Positions 15,426-29,148 of a stretch of DNA of 64,000 bases are shown piece by piece. The notes beneath the pieces are model-generated. The model was not told the DNA's origin. It did no database searches and was given only the letters and a program-made list of their open reading frames with translations. Origin of the DNA: Insolitispirillum peregrinum (GTDB taxonomy: Bacteria > Pseudomonadota > Alphaproteobacteria > Rhodospirillales > Rhodospirillaceae); the NCBI RefSeq assembly GCF_042665255.1, contig NZ_JBHTCD010000015.1; one strand, 5' to 3'. Each line of letters opens with the position of its first letter. The stretch's first letter is position 1. A program made the position numbers and the translations under genes.

Positions 15426-15852
15426 TTCAGTTTCCTTGCCTTCTTGCTGACGGGTCGGGAGCCTTCGTGGCTTCCGACCTATCAGTGCTTGAATGATATG
15501 AATCGGGCTTGATTTTTGAGTGGAAATGACGTCTTATGGCGCCCCGTTCGAGGGAGCAATGAGGCGGCGTTTTGCTGTCTGTTGCCCGAATCGAGTGCTT
15601 GCCCGGTAAACCGGGAAAGGGGCGACGTTCCCAGGGCTTTGCAAAGAGCCTTGCGAAGGTCGAACCGGACGCCGCATTGAAGAGCAGATGCGGGCAGTGG
15701 GGTCGATCGCTCATACATCGGCGGGATTGGTGCGTGCTCTGGCGCTCCCTGCCAACGCCCGGGCCTTCGAGTGCCTTGTCCGCCAGACGAGGGATTCGGG
15801 GGCTTTGAGGTTTTGAGCCATCAGACGCAAGTCAAGACATATAGGAGCGGCA
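15426..15852 (+). promoter_or_regulatory. 427-nt rplL-rpoB intergenic region
   Basis: No gene is seen. Directly after rplL is an 11-bp hairpin (15453-15479; GGTCGGGAGCC paired with GGCTTCCGACC, one G-U), without a T-run. A second, CCCGGTAAACCGGG, lies at 15602-15615. In E. coli this gap holds an attenuator and an RNase III site that set the ratio of ribosomal protein to polymerase expression; the hairpins are candidates for the same role. No clear promoter is visible. Confidence 0.45.
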
Positions 15853-20034
<4,182 letters not shown>

Positions 20035-20196
20035 GCAGTCGACGCCCCTCGGTCCGCAAGGACGTTTCACCCACGGTTAGGCCTCGTTATTCGATAGCGA
20101 AAGGCGGAACCGGCGATGGTGGGGACGGTATGCCATGTCCCCACCGGGCCTTTCTTGAACGGCGCACCGCGTCGGTTTCGCAACGGGAGATCAGGC

Positions 20197-23100
20197 ATGA
20201 ATGAACTGATGAAAATCTTTGGTCAGGCCAGCGGCGGCCAGTCGTTTGACCAGATTAAGATTTCTATCGCCAGCCCCGAAAAGATCCGGTCCTGGTCGTT
20301 CGGCGAAATCAAAAAGCCGGAAACCATCAACTATCGTACCTTCAAGCCCGAGCGCGACGGTCTGTTCTGCGCCCGTATCTTTGGGCCGGTGAAGGATTAC
20401 GAATGCTTGTGCGGCAAGTACAAGCGCATGAAGTATCGCGGCATCATCTGCGAAAAGTGCGGCGTCGAAGTCACCTTGTCCAAGGTGCGGCGCGAACGCA
20501 TGGGCCACATCGAGCTGGCCGCGCCGGTGGCGCACATCTGGTACCTGAAGTCGCTGCCGTCGCGCATCGGCTTGCTGATGGACATGACGCTGAAGGATCT
20601 CGAACGCGTCCTGTACTTTGAGAACTACGTGGTGACCGAGCCCGGTCTGACCCCGCTGAAGATGTTTGAGCTGCTGTCGGAAGAGCAGTATCAGCGTGCG
20701 GTGGAAGAATACGGCGAAGACACCTTTACCGCCGGGATTGGCGCCGAAGCCATCCGCGATCTGCTGTGCGCTCTGGACCTCGAAGAGCTGCGGGTGGAAA
20801 TGCGGCAGGAGCTGCGCGAAACCAGCTCTGAAGCCAAGCGCAAGAAGCTGGTCAAGCGTCTGAAGATCGTCGAAGCGTTCCTCGAGTCGGGTTGCCGTCC
20901 GGAATGGATGATCCTGGAAGTGATTCCGGTCATTCCGCCCGAACTGCGTCCGCTGGTGCCGCTGGATGGGGGCCGTTTTGCGACCTCTGACCTGAACGAT
21001 CTCTATCGTCGCGTCATCAACCGCAACAACCGCCTGAAGCGCCTGATCGAGCTGCGTGCGCCGGAAATCATCATCCGCAACGAAAAGCGCATGCTGCAGG
21101 AATCGGTCGATGCCCTGTTCGACAACGGCCGTCGCGGTCGCGCCATCACCGGTGCGAACAAGCGTCCGCTGAAGTCGCTGGCCGACATGCTGAAGGGCAA
21201 GCAGGGTCGTTTCCGTCAGAACCTGCTGGGTAAGCGCGTCGACTACTCCGGTCGTTCGGTGATCGTGGTGGGTCCGGAGCTGAAGCTGCACCAGTGCGGC
21301 CTGCCGAAGAAGATGGCGCTGGAACTGTTCAAGCCGTTCATCTACTCCAAGCTTGAACTGTACGGCATGGCGACCACCATCAAGGCTGCCAAGCGCATGG
21401 TGGAAAAAGAGCGCCCGGAAGTGTGGGACATCCTCGAAGAGGTGATCCGCGAACACCCGGTGATGTTGAACCGTGCGCCGACGCTGCACCGTCTGGGCAT
21501 TCAGGCGTTCGAGCCGGTGCTGGTCGAAGGCAAGGCCATCAACCTGCACCCGCTGGTCTGTACGGCGTTCAACGCTGACTTCGACGGTGACCAGATGGCG
21601 GTTCACGTGCCGCTGTCGCTGGAAGCCCAGCTCGAAGCCCGCGTGCTGATGATGTCGACCAACAACATCCTCAGCCCCGCCAACGGCAAGCCGATCATCG
21701 TTCCGACGCAGGACATGGTCCTCGGTCTGTACTACATGACCATGGAACGGGCCGGTGAACCGGGCGAAGGCATGGCCTTTGCCGATCAGGCGGAAATGGA
21801 ACACGCACTGCATGCCGGGGCCGTTACCCTGCATGCCAACATCCGTGCCCGTTACCACACCGTTGATGCCAACAACACGCCGGTCACCCTGGTGGTCAAC
21901 ACCACTCCGGGCCGGATGATGCTGGCCAGCGTGCTGCCGCGTCACCCGATGCTGCCGTTCACGCTGATCAACCGTCTGCTGCGGAAAAAGGACATTCAGG
22001 ACGTCATCGATATCGTCTACCGCCATTGCGGTCAGAAAGAGACGGTGATCTTCTGTGACCGCATCATGTCGATGGGCTTCAAGCAGGCCGCCCGCGCCGG
22101 GATTTCCTTCGGCAAGGACGACATGGTGATCCCCGCCGCCAAGGAAAAGCTGGTTGCCGACACCGAACGTCTGGTGAAGGAATTCGAACAGCAGTACCAG
22201 GATGGTCTGATCACCCACGGTGAAAAGTACAACAAGGTGGTTGACGCCTGGTCGCACTGTACCGATCTGGTCGCCGACGAGATGATGAAGGAAATCTCGA
22301 AGGTCGAACCCGGTCGTCCGGTGAACTCGGTGTACATGATGGCCCACTCCGGGGCGCGTGGTTCGGCAGCGCAGATGAAGCAGCTGGCCGGGATGCGCGG
22401 CCTGATGGCCAAGCCGTCGGGCGAAATCATCGAAACCCCGATCATTTCGAACTTCAAGGAAGGCCTGAGCGTGCTGGAGTACTTCAACTCCACCCACGGT
22501 GCCCGTAAGGGTCTGGCTGACACCGCCTTGAAGACCGCGAACTCGGGGTACCTGACCCGTCGTCTGGTGGACGTGGCGCAGGATGCGATCATCACCGAAC
22601 GCGATTGCGGCACCAAGAACGCCCTGAAGGCCGTTCCGGTGGTCGATGGCGGCGAAGTGGTGGTCTCGCTGGGCGAACGTGTGCTGGGTCGCAGTGCAGC
22701 CGAAGACGTGATTGATCCGGCAACCGGTGCCATCCTGGCTCCGATTGGCGAAATCATCACCGAAGCGGAAGTCGAAAAGATCGAAGCGGCCGGTATCGAA
22801 ACCGTGATGATCCGTTCGGCGCTGACCTGCGAAGCGGCAACCGGTATCTGCGCCAAGTGCTATGGTCGTGACCTGGCGCGCGGCACCGAAGTCAACACCG
22901 GTGAAGCTGTGGGTGTTATCGCCGCGCAGTCGATCGGTGAACCCGGTACCCAGCTGACCATGCGTACCTTCCACATCGGTGGTGCGGCTCAGCGTGGTGC
23001 GGAACAGTCGGCGGTTGAAGCGGCGTTTGACTCGAAGATCCGGGTCGAAAACCGTCAGGTGGTTATCAACTCCGACAACATCGCCATCGTCATGTCGCGT

Positions 23101-24396
23101 AACTGCGAAGTCGTCCTGCTGGACGTGCAGGGCCGCGAAAAGGCCCGTCATCGTATTCCTTATGGTGCGAAGATCTATGTCGAAAACGGACAGGATGTCG
23201 CCAAGGGGATGAAGATGGCGGAGTGGGATCCGTACACCCTGCCGATCATCACCGAGCTGGAAGGCTATGTCAGCTATGTTGACCTGATCGACGGCGTGTC
23301 CGTTCGTGAACAGCTCGACGAAGCGACCGGCATTTCCTCGCGCGTGGTGATCGACTGGAAGTCGATGCCCAAGTCTGGCGATCTGCGTCCGCGTATCACC
23401 CTGCGCGACGCAAACGATCAGGTCCTGACCCTGCCGAACGGCATGGAAGCCCGTTACTACATGTCCGTCGACTCGATCCTGTCGGTCGAGCCGGGGCAGA
23501 AGGTCAACGCTGGTGACGTGCTGGCCCGTATCCCGCGGGAAGGTTCCAAGACGCGCGACATTACCGGTGGTCTGCCGCGCGTGGCCGAACTGTTCGAAGC
23601 CCGCAAGCCGAAGGATCACGCCATCATCGCCGAAATCGATGGTCGCGTTGAATTCGGCAAGGACTACAAGAACAAGCGCCGTATTCTGGTCACTCCGACC
23701 GGCGACGACGCTGGCGAGCCGATGGAATACCTGGTGCCGAAGGGCAAGCACCTGGCCGTGCAGGAAGGCGACTACGTCAAGCGTGGCGACCCGCTGATGG
23801 ACGGCAACCCGGTGCCGCACGACATTCTGCGTGTGATGGGTGTTGAGGCTCTGGCCGATTACCTGATCAAGGAAATCCAGGACGTTTATCGTCTGCAGGG
23901 CGTGAAGATCAACGACAAGCACATTGAAGTGATCGTCCGCCAGATGCTGCAGAAGGTTGAAATCACCGATCCGGGTGACACCACCTTCCTGGCCGGGGAA
24001 CAGATTGATCGCGTCGATTTCGTGTTCGAAAACGAAAAGACCATCAAGGACGGCGGCCGCGAAGCGGTTGCCTCGCCGGTTCTCCAGGGGATTACCAAGG
24101 CCTCGCTGCAGACGCACTCCTTCGTGTCGGCAGCCTCGTTCCAGGAAACGACTCGCGTCCTGACCGAAGCTTCGGTCTCGGGCAAGGTCGATACCCTGGT
24201 CGGTCTGAAGGAAAACGTCATCGTTGGTCGTCTGATCCCGGCCGGGACCGGCGCTGCGATGAACACCAAGCGGCAGATTGCGGCCCGTCGGGATCGTGAT
24301 CTGGCGCAAATTCAGGAGACTGCGGATTTCTCGGCTCTGCCGGGAGTCGCCGGAGTCGGCGGAGAGTCGGGCGTTCCCGGCACTCCGGCTGAATAA
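20197..24396 (+). CDS. rpoC: DNA-directed RNA polymerase subunit beta-prime
   Basis: The 1399-residue subunit carries the catalytic Mg site NADFDGDQMAVH (near residue 460), the N-terminal zinc site (CLCGKYKRMKYRGIICEKC) and the second zinc site (CEAATGICAKCYG). The bridge-helix/trigger-loop region follows at AAQSIGEPGTQLTMRTFH. The ATG at 20197 with GGGAGATCAGGC upstream was chosen; a longer frame from 20116 lacks similarity. A short Gly/Pro-rich tail ends the protein. It follows rpoB by 162 nt. Confidence 0.98.
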   Translation: MNELMKIFGQASGGQSFDQIKISIASPEKIRSWSFGEIKKPETINYRTFKPERDGLFCARIFGPVKDYECLCGKYKRMKYRGIICEKCGVEVTLSKVRRERMGHIELAAPVAHIWYLKSLPSRIGLLMDMTLKDLERVLYFENYVVTEPGLTPLKMFELLSEEQYQRAVEEYGEDTFTAGIGAEAIRDLLCALDLEELRVEMRQELRETSSEAKRKKLVKRLKIVEAFLESGCRPEWMILEVIPVIPPELRPLVPLDGGRFATSDLNDLYRRVINRNNRLKRLIELRAPEIIIRNEKRMLQESVDALFDNGRRGRAITGANKRPLKSLADMLKGKQGRFRQNLLGKRVDYSGRSVIVVGPELKLHQCGLPKKMALELFKPFIYSKLELYGMATTIKAAKRMVEKERPEVWDILEEVIREHPVMLNRAPTLHRLGIQAFEPVLVEGKAINLHPLVCTAFNADFDGDQMAVHVPLSLEAQLEARVLMMSTNNILSPANGKPIIVPTQDMVLGLYYMTMERAGEPGEGMAFADQAEMEHALHAGAVTLHANIRARYHTVDANNTPVTLVVNTTPGRMMLASVLPRHPMLPFTLINRLLRKKDIQDVIDIVYRHCGQKETVIFCDRIMSMGFKQAARAGISFGKDDMVIPAAKEKLVADTERLVKEFEQQYQDGLITHGEKYNKVVDAWSHCTDLVADEMMKEISKVEPGRPVNSVYMMAHSGARGSAAQMKQLAGMRGLMAKPSGEIIETPIISNFKEGLSVLEYFNSTHGARKGLADTALKTANSGYLTRRLVDVAQDAIITERDCGTKNALKAVPVVDGGEVVVSLGERVLGRSAAEDVIDPATGAILAPIGEIITEAEVEKIEAAGIETVMIRSALTCEAATGICAKCYGRDLARGTEVNTGEAVGVIAAQSIGEPGTQLTMRTFHIGGAAQRGAEQSAVEAAFDSKIRVENRQVVINSDNIAIVMSRNCEVVLLDVQGREKARHRIPYGAKIYVENGQDVAKGMKMAEWDPYTLPIITELEGYVSYVDLIDGVSVREQLDEATGISSRVVIDWKSMPKSGDLRPRITLRDANDQVLTLPNGMEARYYMSVDSILSVEPGQKVNAGDVLARIPREGSKTRDITGGLPRVAELFEARKPKDHAIIAEIDGRVEFGKDYKNKRRILVTPTGDDAGEPMEYLVPKGKHLAVQEGDYVKRGDPLMDGNPVPHDILRVMGVEALADYLIKEIQDVYRLQGVKINDKHIEVIVRQMLQKVEITDPGDTTFLAGEQIDRVDFVFENEKTIKDGGREAVASPVLQGITKASLQTHSFVSAASFQETTRVLTEASVSGKVDTLVGLKENVIVGRLIPAGTGAAMNTKRQIAARRDRDLAQIQETADFSALPGVAGVGGESGVPGTPAE

Positions 24397-24838
24397 AGGC
24401 CGCCTTTGGCCTGATGAACGATCGGTTATAAACTGACGTTTCGAGGCTGTTTTTGGACATTTTATTATAAAGATGTTCGGAAGCAGCCCTGAATCGTCCG
24501 GTGAAGGCTCTGCTTTGTGACAGGCATCAGCTTTCGCTTGACGGTATCGGGGGGCATCCGTAGTATGCGCCCCTCAATCGGAGGTCTTGTGATCGGCCTG
24601 TCGGGTCGATCAGGCGAGATCTTTTGGTTTAGCGCGATTTGACATCAGGCCTTTGGGGCCTCTTGAGGAAGGGCGCCGTTGGGACTCCTGTAAAGGAATT
24701 CCCACACGGCCCTTTCACGGTCGTAATTGGGTCTTATGCCGGCGAAGAATCCGGCGCTTTACGAAACTGTCGGTAAAGCGCTTTTGACGCGCAGGCTTAT
24801 TGGAAACGCGAAAGCGTTAGGAAAATAAAGGAACGGTA
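24397..24838 (+). promoter_or_regulatory. 442-nt rpoC-rpsL intergenic region with structured leader
   Basis: No gene is seen. A long hairpin lies at 24445-24488: 16-nt arms pair fully only if four G-U pairs are allowed, with an AT-rich loop of 12. Next comes a good promoter (24538-24566). The presumed rpsL leader of about 265 nt contains a further imperfect hairpin at 24669-24714, with inner arms TCCT/AGGA and outer arms AAGGGC/GCCCTT. Confidence 0.55.
24538..24566 (+). promoter_or_regulatory. candidate promoter of the str operon (rpsL)
   Basis: TTGACG (24538-24543), a spacer of exactly 17 nt and TAGTAT (24561-24566) make a strong sigma-70 type promoter. It lies about 270 nt before rpsL, implying a long leader. 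Confidence 0.65.
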
Positions 24839-25210
24839 ATGCCGACGATCAATCAGTTGGTTCGCAGTGGGCGGCAGCCGGTGGTCAAGCGGAACAAGGT
24901 TCCCGCCATGCAGGCCTGCCCGCAAAAGCGCGGTGTTTGCACCCGCGTTTACACCACCACGCCGAAGAAGCCGAACTCGGCCCTTCGTAAGGTGGCCCGT
25001 GTGCGCCTCACCAACGGCTTTGAAGTGACCTCGTACATCCCTGGCGAAGGTCATAACCTCCAGGAGCACTCGGTGGTGATGATCCGCGGCGGCCGCGTGA
25101 AGGATCTTCCCGGCGTTCGCTACCACATCATTCGCGGTACCCTCGATACGCAGGGTGTTAAGGACCGTAAGCAGCGTCGTTCGAAGTACGGCGCCAAGCG
25201 TCCGAAGTAA
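24839..25210 (+). CDS. rpsL: 30S ribosomal protein S12
   Basis: S12 lies at the decoding centre and controls fidelity. The 123-residue protein contains the streptomycin-related loops KVPAMQACPQKRGVC and TTTPKKPNSALRKVARVRL, and GRVKDLPGVRYHI; the lysines of the PKKPNS loop are wild type. First gene of the str set (rpsL-rpsG-fusA-tuf). Confidence 0.98.
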   Translation: MPTINQLVRSGRQPVVKRNKVPAMQACPQKRGVCTRVYTTTPKKPNSALRKVARVRLTNGFEVTSYIPGEGHNLQEHSVVMIRGGRVKDLPGVRYHIIRGTLDTQGVKDRKQRRSKYGAKRPK

Positions 25211-25228
25211 GAATAGGGAAGCGCGACA

Positions 25229-25699
25229 ATGTCTCGTCGTCATAAAGCAGAAAAGCGTGAGGTCCTGCCGGACGCCAAGTTTGGTGACCAGGTCCTGGCC
25301 AAGTTCATCAACTCCGTCATGCTTGACGGAAAGAAGGGCACTGCCGAGCACATCGTTTACGGTGCGCTGGACAAGCTGTCCTCGAAGGCTGGCGGGGATC
25401 CGCTGAAGCTGTTCCACGACGCCATCGACAACATCAAGCCGTCGGTCGAAGTGCGTTCGCGTCGCGTTGGTGGTGCAACCTACCAGGTGCCGGTCGAAGT
25501 CCGTACGGACCGTCGTCAGGCTCTGGCGTTCCGCTGGCTGGTTGATTTCGCCCGCAAGCGGTCGGAAACCACCATGATTGATCGTCTGTTCGGCGAACTG
25601 ATGGATGCCTCCTCCAACCGTGGTGGTGCTGTCAAGAAGCGCGAAGATACGCATCGCATGGCGGAAGCCAACAAGGCCTTCTCGCACTATCGCTGGTAG
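25229..25699 (+). CDS. rpsG: 30S ribosomal protein S7
   Basis: S7 nucleates assembly of the 30S head and contacts E-site tRNA. The 156-residue protein starts MSRRHKAEKREVLPD and shows GGATYQVPVEV with the following R-rich helix. It begins 18 nt after rpsL. In E. coli S7 represses this operon from the rpsL-rpsG spacer, which here is too short for the same structure. Confidence 0.97.
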   Translation: MSRRHKAEKREVLPDAKFGDQVLAKFINSVMLDGKKGTAEHIVYGALDKLSSKAGGDPLKLFHDAIDNIKPSVEVRSRRVGGATYQVPVEVRTDRRQALAFRWLVDFARKRSETTMIDRLFGELMDASSNRGGAVKKREDTHRMAEANKAFSHYRW

Positions 25700-25749
25700 T
25701 CGGCATTTCTGCTGGCTTTAGTAAGACCCTCAAGGCTCAAGAGTTCGTC

Positions 25750-27828
25750 ATGAAACGCGAAACCCCGCTCGAGAGATACCGTAATATCGGCATCATGGCT
25801 CACATCGATGCCGGCAAGACTACGACGACCGAGCGCATCCTGTATTACACAGGCAAGTCGCACAAGATCGGCGAAGTCCACGACGGCGCTGCCACCATGG
25901 ACTGGATGGAACAAGAGCAGGAGCGGGGTATCACCATCACCTCTGCTGCTACCACTTGCTTCTGGAAAGACCACCGCATCAACATCATCGACACCCCGGG
26001 CCACGTCGACTTCACCATTGAAGTGGAACGTTCGCTGCGCGTGCTCGATGGTGCTGTGACCGTGTTCGACTCGGTTGCCGGCGTCGAGCCGCAGTCCGAA
26101 ACCGTGTGGCGTCAGGCTGACAAGTACGGCGTGCCCCGTATGTGCTTCGTCAACAAGATGGACCGTATCGGTGCGAACTTCTACCGCTGCGTCGACATGA
26201 TCGTCGATCGCCTGGGTGCTGTTCCGCTGGTGGTCAATCTGCCGATCGGATCCGAAGCCGAATTCGCCGGGATCGTTGACCTGGTGAAGATGCAGGCCGT
26301 GATCTGGAAGGGCGACGATCTGGGCGCTGCCTACGAATATGTCGACATTCCGGCCGATCTGGCTGACAAGGCTGCCGACTACCGCGCCAAGCTGGTGGAA
26401 ACCGCCGTCGAAGTCGACGATGCGGTGATGGAAGCCTATCTGGAAGGCAACGAGCCGGACGAAGAAACCCTGAAGGCCTGTATCCGCAAGGGTACCGTTG
26501 CCCGGGTGTTCGTGCCGGTCCTGTGTGGTTCTGCCTTCAAGAACAAGGGCGTCCAGACCATGCTGGATGCCGTGATCGACTTCCTGCCGTCGCCGCTCGA
26601 AGTGCCCGCCATCCGTGGTGTGCTGACCGATGGCGAAACCGAAGTTGTTCGTAACTCCAGCGATGACGAGCCGTTCGCCGGTCTTGCTTTCAAGATCATG
26701 AACGACCCGTTCGTCGGCTCGCTGACCTTCGTGCGCATCTACTCGGGTACCGTCGAAGCCGGTTCCTATGTGGTGAACACCGTGAAGGAAAAGCGTGAGC
26801 GCATCGGCCGTATGCTGCTCATGCATTCGAACAACCGCGAAGAAATCAAGGGCGCAGCTGCTGGCGATATCGTTGCCATCGTTGGCCTGAAGGACACCAC
26901 CACTGGCGATACCCTGTGTGATCCGCTGAAGCCGGTGATCCTGGAACGCATGGAATTCCCCGAGCCGGTGATCGAAGTGGCCGTTGAGCCCAAGACCAAG
27001 GCTGACGTGGAAAAGATGGGGATGGCGCTGGCTCGTCTGGCCGCCGAAGATCCGTCGTTCCGTGTGTCGACCGACCATGAAACCGGTCAGACCGTGATCA
27101 AGGGGATGGGTGAACTCCACCTCGAAATCATCGTCGATCGTATGCGTCGTGAATTCAAGGTGGATGCCGCCGTGGGCGCCCCGCAGGTGGCCTATCGCGA
27201 AACCATCTCGAAGGAATACGTCTGCGACTACACCCACAAGAAGCAGTCCGGTGGTTCGGGTCAGTACGCCAAGGTCGTGCTGAAGTTCGCTCCGCTGGAG
27301 CCGGGTGCTGGTTTCGTGTTCGAAAACGCCGTGATCGGTGGTTCGGTGCCGAAGGAATACGTTCCGGGCGTCGAAAAGGGCCTGAGGTCTGCTCTGGATA
27401 CCGGAACCATTGCCGGTTTCCCCTGCACCGACTTCAAGGTCACCCTGATTGATGGTTCGTACCACGACGTCGACTCGAGCGTTCTGGCGTTCGAAATCGC
27501 TGCTCGCGCTGCCTTCCGTGAAGCCATGCCCAAGGCTGGCCCGAAGCTGCTCGAGCCGGTGATGAAGGTCGAAGTGGTGACCCCGGACGAATACATGGGC
27601 GATATCATCGGCGACCTCAACAGCCGCCGTGGCAACGTCTCGGGCATGGATCAGCGTGGCAATGCCCGCGTGGTCGACGCCTCTGTTCCGCTGGCCAACA
27701 TGTTTGGTTACGTGAACAATCTGCGGTCGATGTCCCAGGGCCGCGCCCAGTACACCATGGTCTTCGACAAGTATGCCGAAGTGCCGAACAACGTTTCTGA
27801 AGAGATCCGTGCCAAGCTGGCCGGCTAA
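25750..27828 (+). CDS. fusA: elongation factor G
   Basis: EF-G is the GTPase that drives translocation and, with RRF, ribosome recycling. The 692-residue protein has G1 AHIDAGKTTTTER, switch I RGITITSAA, G3 DTPGHVDF and G4 NKMDR, then the G', II, III (HLEIIVDRMRREF), IV (YRETISK) and V domains. Length is typical of canonical EF-G I. It lies 50 nt after rpsG and 35 nt before the second tuf. Confidence 0.98.
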   Translation: MKRETPLERYRNIGIMAHIDAGKTTTTERILYYTGKSHKIGEVHDGAATMDWMEQEQERGITITSAATTCFWKDHRINIIDTPGHVDFTIEVERSLRVLDGAVTVFDSVAGVEPQSETVWRQADKYGVPRMCFVNKMDRIGANFYRCVDMIVDRLGAVPLVVNLPIGSEAEFAGIVDLVKMQAVIWKGDDLGAAYEYVDIPADLADKAADYRAKLVETAVEVDDAVMEAYLEGNEPDEETLKACIRKGTVARVFVPVLCGSAFKNKGVQTMLDAVIDFLPSPLEVPAIRGVLTDGETEVVRNSSDDEPFAGLAFKIMNDPFVGSLTFVRIYSGTVEAGSYVVNTVKEKRERIGRMLLMHSNNREEIKGAAAGDIVAIVGLKDTTTGDTLCDPLKPVILERMEFPEPVIEVAVEPKTKADVEKMGMALARLAAEDPSFRVSTDHETGQTVIKGMGELHLEIIVDRMRREFKVDAAVGAPQVAYRETISKEYVCDYTHKKQSGGSGQYAKVVLKFAPLEPGAGFVFENAVIGGSVPKEYVPGVEKGLRSALDTGTIAGFPCTDFKVTLIDGSYHDVDSSVLAFEIAARAAFREAMPKAGPKLLEPVMKVEVVTPDEYMGDIIGDLNSRRGNVSGMDQRGNARVVDASVPLANMFGYVNNLRSMSQGRAQYTMVFDKYAEVPNNVSEEIRAKLAG

Positions 27829-27863
27829 GGCTGGTTGGTTCAGAGCAAGGTTGGAGAGCTAGT

Positions 27864-29054
27864 ATGGCTAAGGAAAAATTTGCGCGTACCAAGCCGCATT
27901 GCAACGTTGGCACCATTGGCCACGTTGACCACGGTAAGACTACGCTGACTGCTGCGATCACCAAGATCCTCGCCGAAACCGGCGGCGCGACGTTTGCGGC
28001 CTATGACCAGATCGACAAGGCCCCGGAAGAAAAGGCGCGTGGTATCACCATTTCGACCGCTCACGTCGAATATGAAACCACCAACCGTCACTATGCTCAC
28101 GTTGACTGCCCGGGTCACGCTGACTATGTGAAGAACATGATCACCGGCGCTGCGCAGATGGACGGCGCGATTCTGGTGGTGTCGGCCGCTGACGGCCCGA
28201 TGCCGCAGACCCGCGAGCACATTCTGCTGGCCCGTCAGGTCGGCGTGCCGGCTCTGGTGGTGTTCATGAACAAGGTTGACCAGGTCGACGATCCGGAACT
28301 GCTGGAACTGGTCGAGCTGGAAATCCGCGAACTGCTGTCGTCCTATGAATTCCCGGGCGATGACATTCCGATCGTGAAGGGCTCGGCTCTGGCCGCTCTG
28401 AACGACGACAACGCCACCATCGGTCGCGAAGCGATTCTCGAACTGATGAAGGCCGTTGACGACTACATCCCGCAGCCGGCCCGTCCGAAGGATCAGGCTT
28501 TCCTGATGCCGATCGAAGACGTGTTCTCGATCTCTGGCCGTGGCACCGTGGTGACCGGTCGCGTCGAGCGTGGCGTGGTGAAGGTCGGTGAAGAAGTCGA
28601 AATCATTGGCCTGAAGGCCACTGTGAAGAGCACCTGCACCGGCGTTGAAATGTTCCGCAAGCTGCTCGATCAGGGCGAAGCCGGCGACAACATCGGCGCC
28701 CTGCTGCGCGGCGTGAAGCGTGAAGACGTGGAGCGTGGCCAGGTTCTGGCAAAGCCGGGTTCGATCACCCCGCACACCGATTTCACCGGTGAGTGCTACA
28801 TCCTGAACAAGGATGAAGGTGGCCGTCACACCCCGTTCTTCTCGAACTACCGTCCGCAGTTCTACTTCCGCACCACCGACGTCACCGGCACCATCGAGCT
28901 GCCGGAAGGCACCGAAATGGTGATGCCGGGCGACAACATCTCCATGACCGTGAAGCTGATTGCGCCGATCGCCATGGATGAAGGTCTGCGTTTCGCCATC
29001 CGTGAAGGCGGTCGTACCGTCGGCGCCGGCGTCGTCGCCAAGATCATCGCGTAA
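27864..29054 (+). CDS. tuf: elongation factor Tu (second copy)
   Basis: Encodes a 396-residue EF-Tu identical to the product of 10492-11682, with the motifs GHVDHGKT, DCPGHADY and NKVD. At the DNA level I see only four synonymous changes (two near codons 22-24, one near codon 296, one near codon 367) and TAA instead of TGA. It follows fusA in the str order (the tufA position) and has a better ribosome binding site (GGAGAG). The identity over 1.19 kb points to ongoing gene conversion. Confidence 0.98.
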   Translation: MAKEKFARTKPHCNVGTIGHVDHGKTTLTAAITKILAETGGATFAAYDQIDKAPEEKARGITISTAHVEYETTNRHYAHVDCPGHADYVKNMITGAAQMDGAILVVSAADGPMPQTREHILLARQVGVPALVVFMNKVDQVDDPELLELVELEIRELLSSYEFPGDDIPIVKGSALAALNDDNATIGREAILELMKAVDDYIPQPARPKDQAFLMPIEDVFSISGRGTVVTGRVERGVVKVGEEVEIIGLKATVKSTCTGVEMFRKLLDQGEAGDNIGALLRGVKREDVERGQVLAKPGSITPHTDFTGECYILNKDEGGRHTPFFSNYRPQFYFRTTDVTGTIELPEGTEMVMPGDNISMTVKLIAPIAMDEGLRFAIREGGRTVGAGVVAKIIA

Positions 29055-29075
29055 AGAAACTGAAAAAAAGAGTGG

Positions 29076-29124
29076 GCACCCGGGGCGGAGTAGGGTATAA
29101 CCCTGCCTCCCGAGCCCCGGGTGC
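29076..29124 (+). promoter_or_regulatory. inverted repeat between tuf and rpsJ
   Basis: Perfect 11-bp arms GCACCCGGGGC (29076-29086) and GCCCCGGGTGC (29114-29124) flank a 27-nt centre that itself contains GGGTATAACCC. It fills most of the 94-nt gap between the str and S10 gene sets. It could be an attenuator, a processing site or a protein-binding site. The centre also resembles a -10 box (TATAAC), but no matching -35 is obvious. Confidence 0.5.
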
Positions 29125-29148
29125 TGCCTCTTAATCTACGGTTGGACC

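Noticed and set aside
20191..24309. 1372-codon open frame antisense to rpoC
   Set aside because: Same cause as above; the composition (high His, Arg, Gln, Asp) is that of a reverse-complement shadow.
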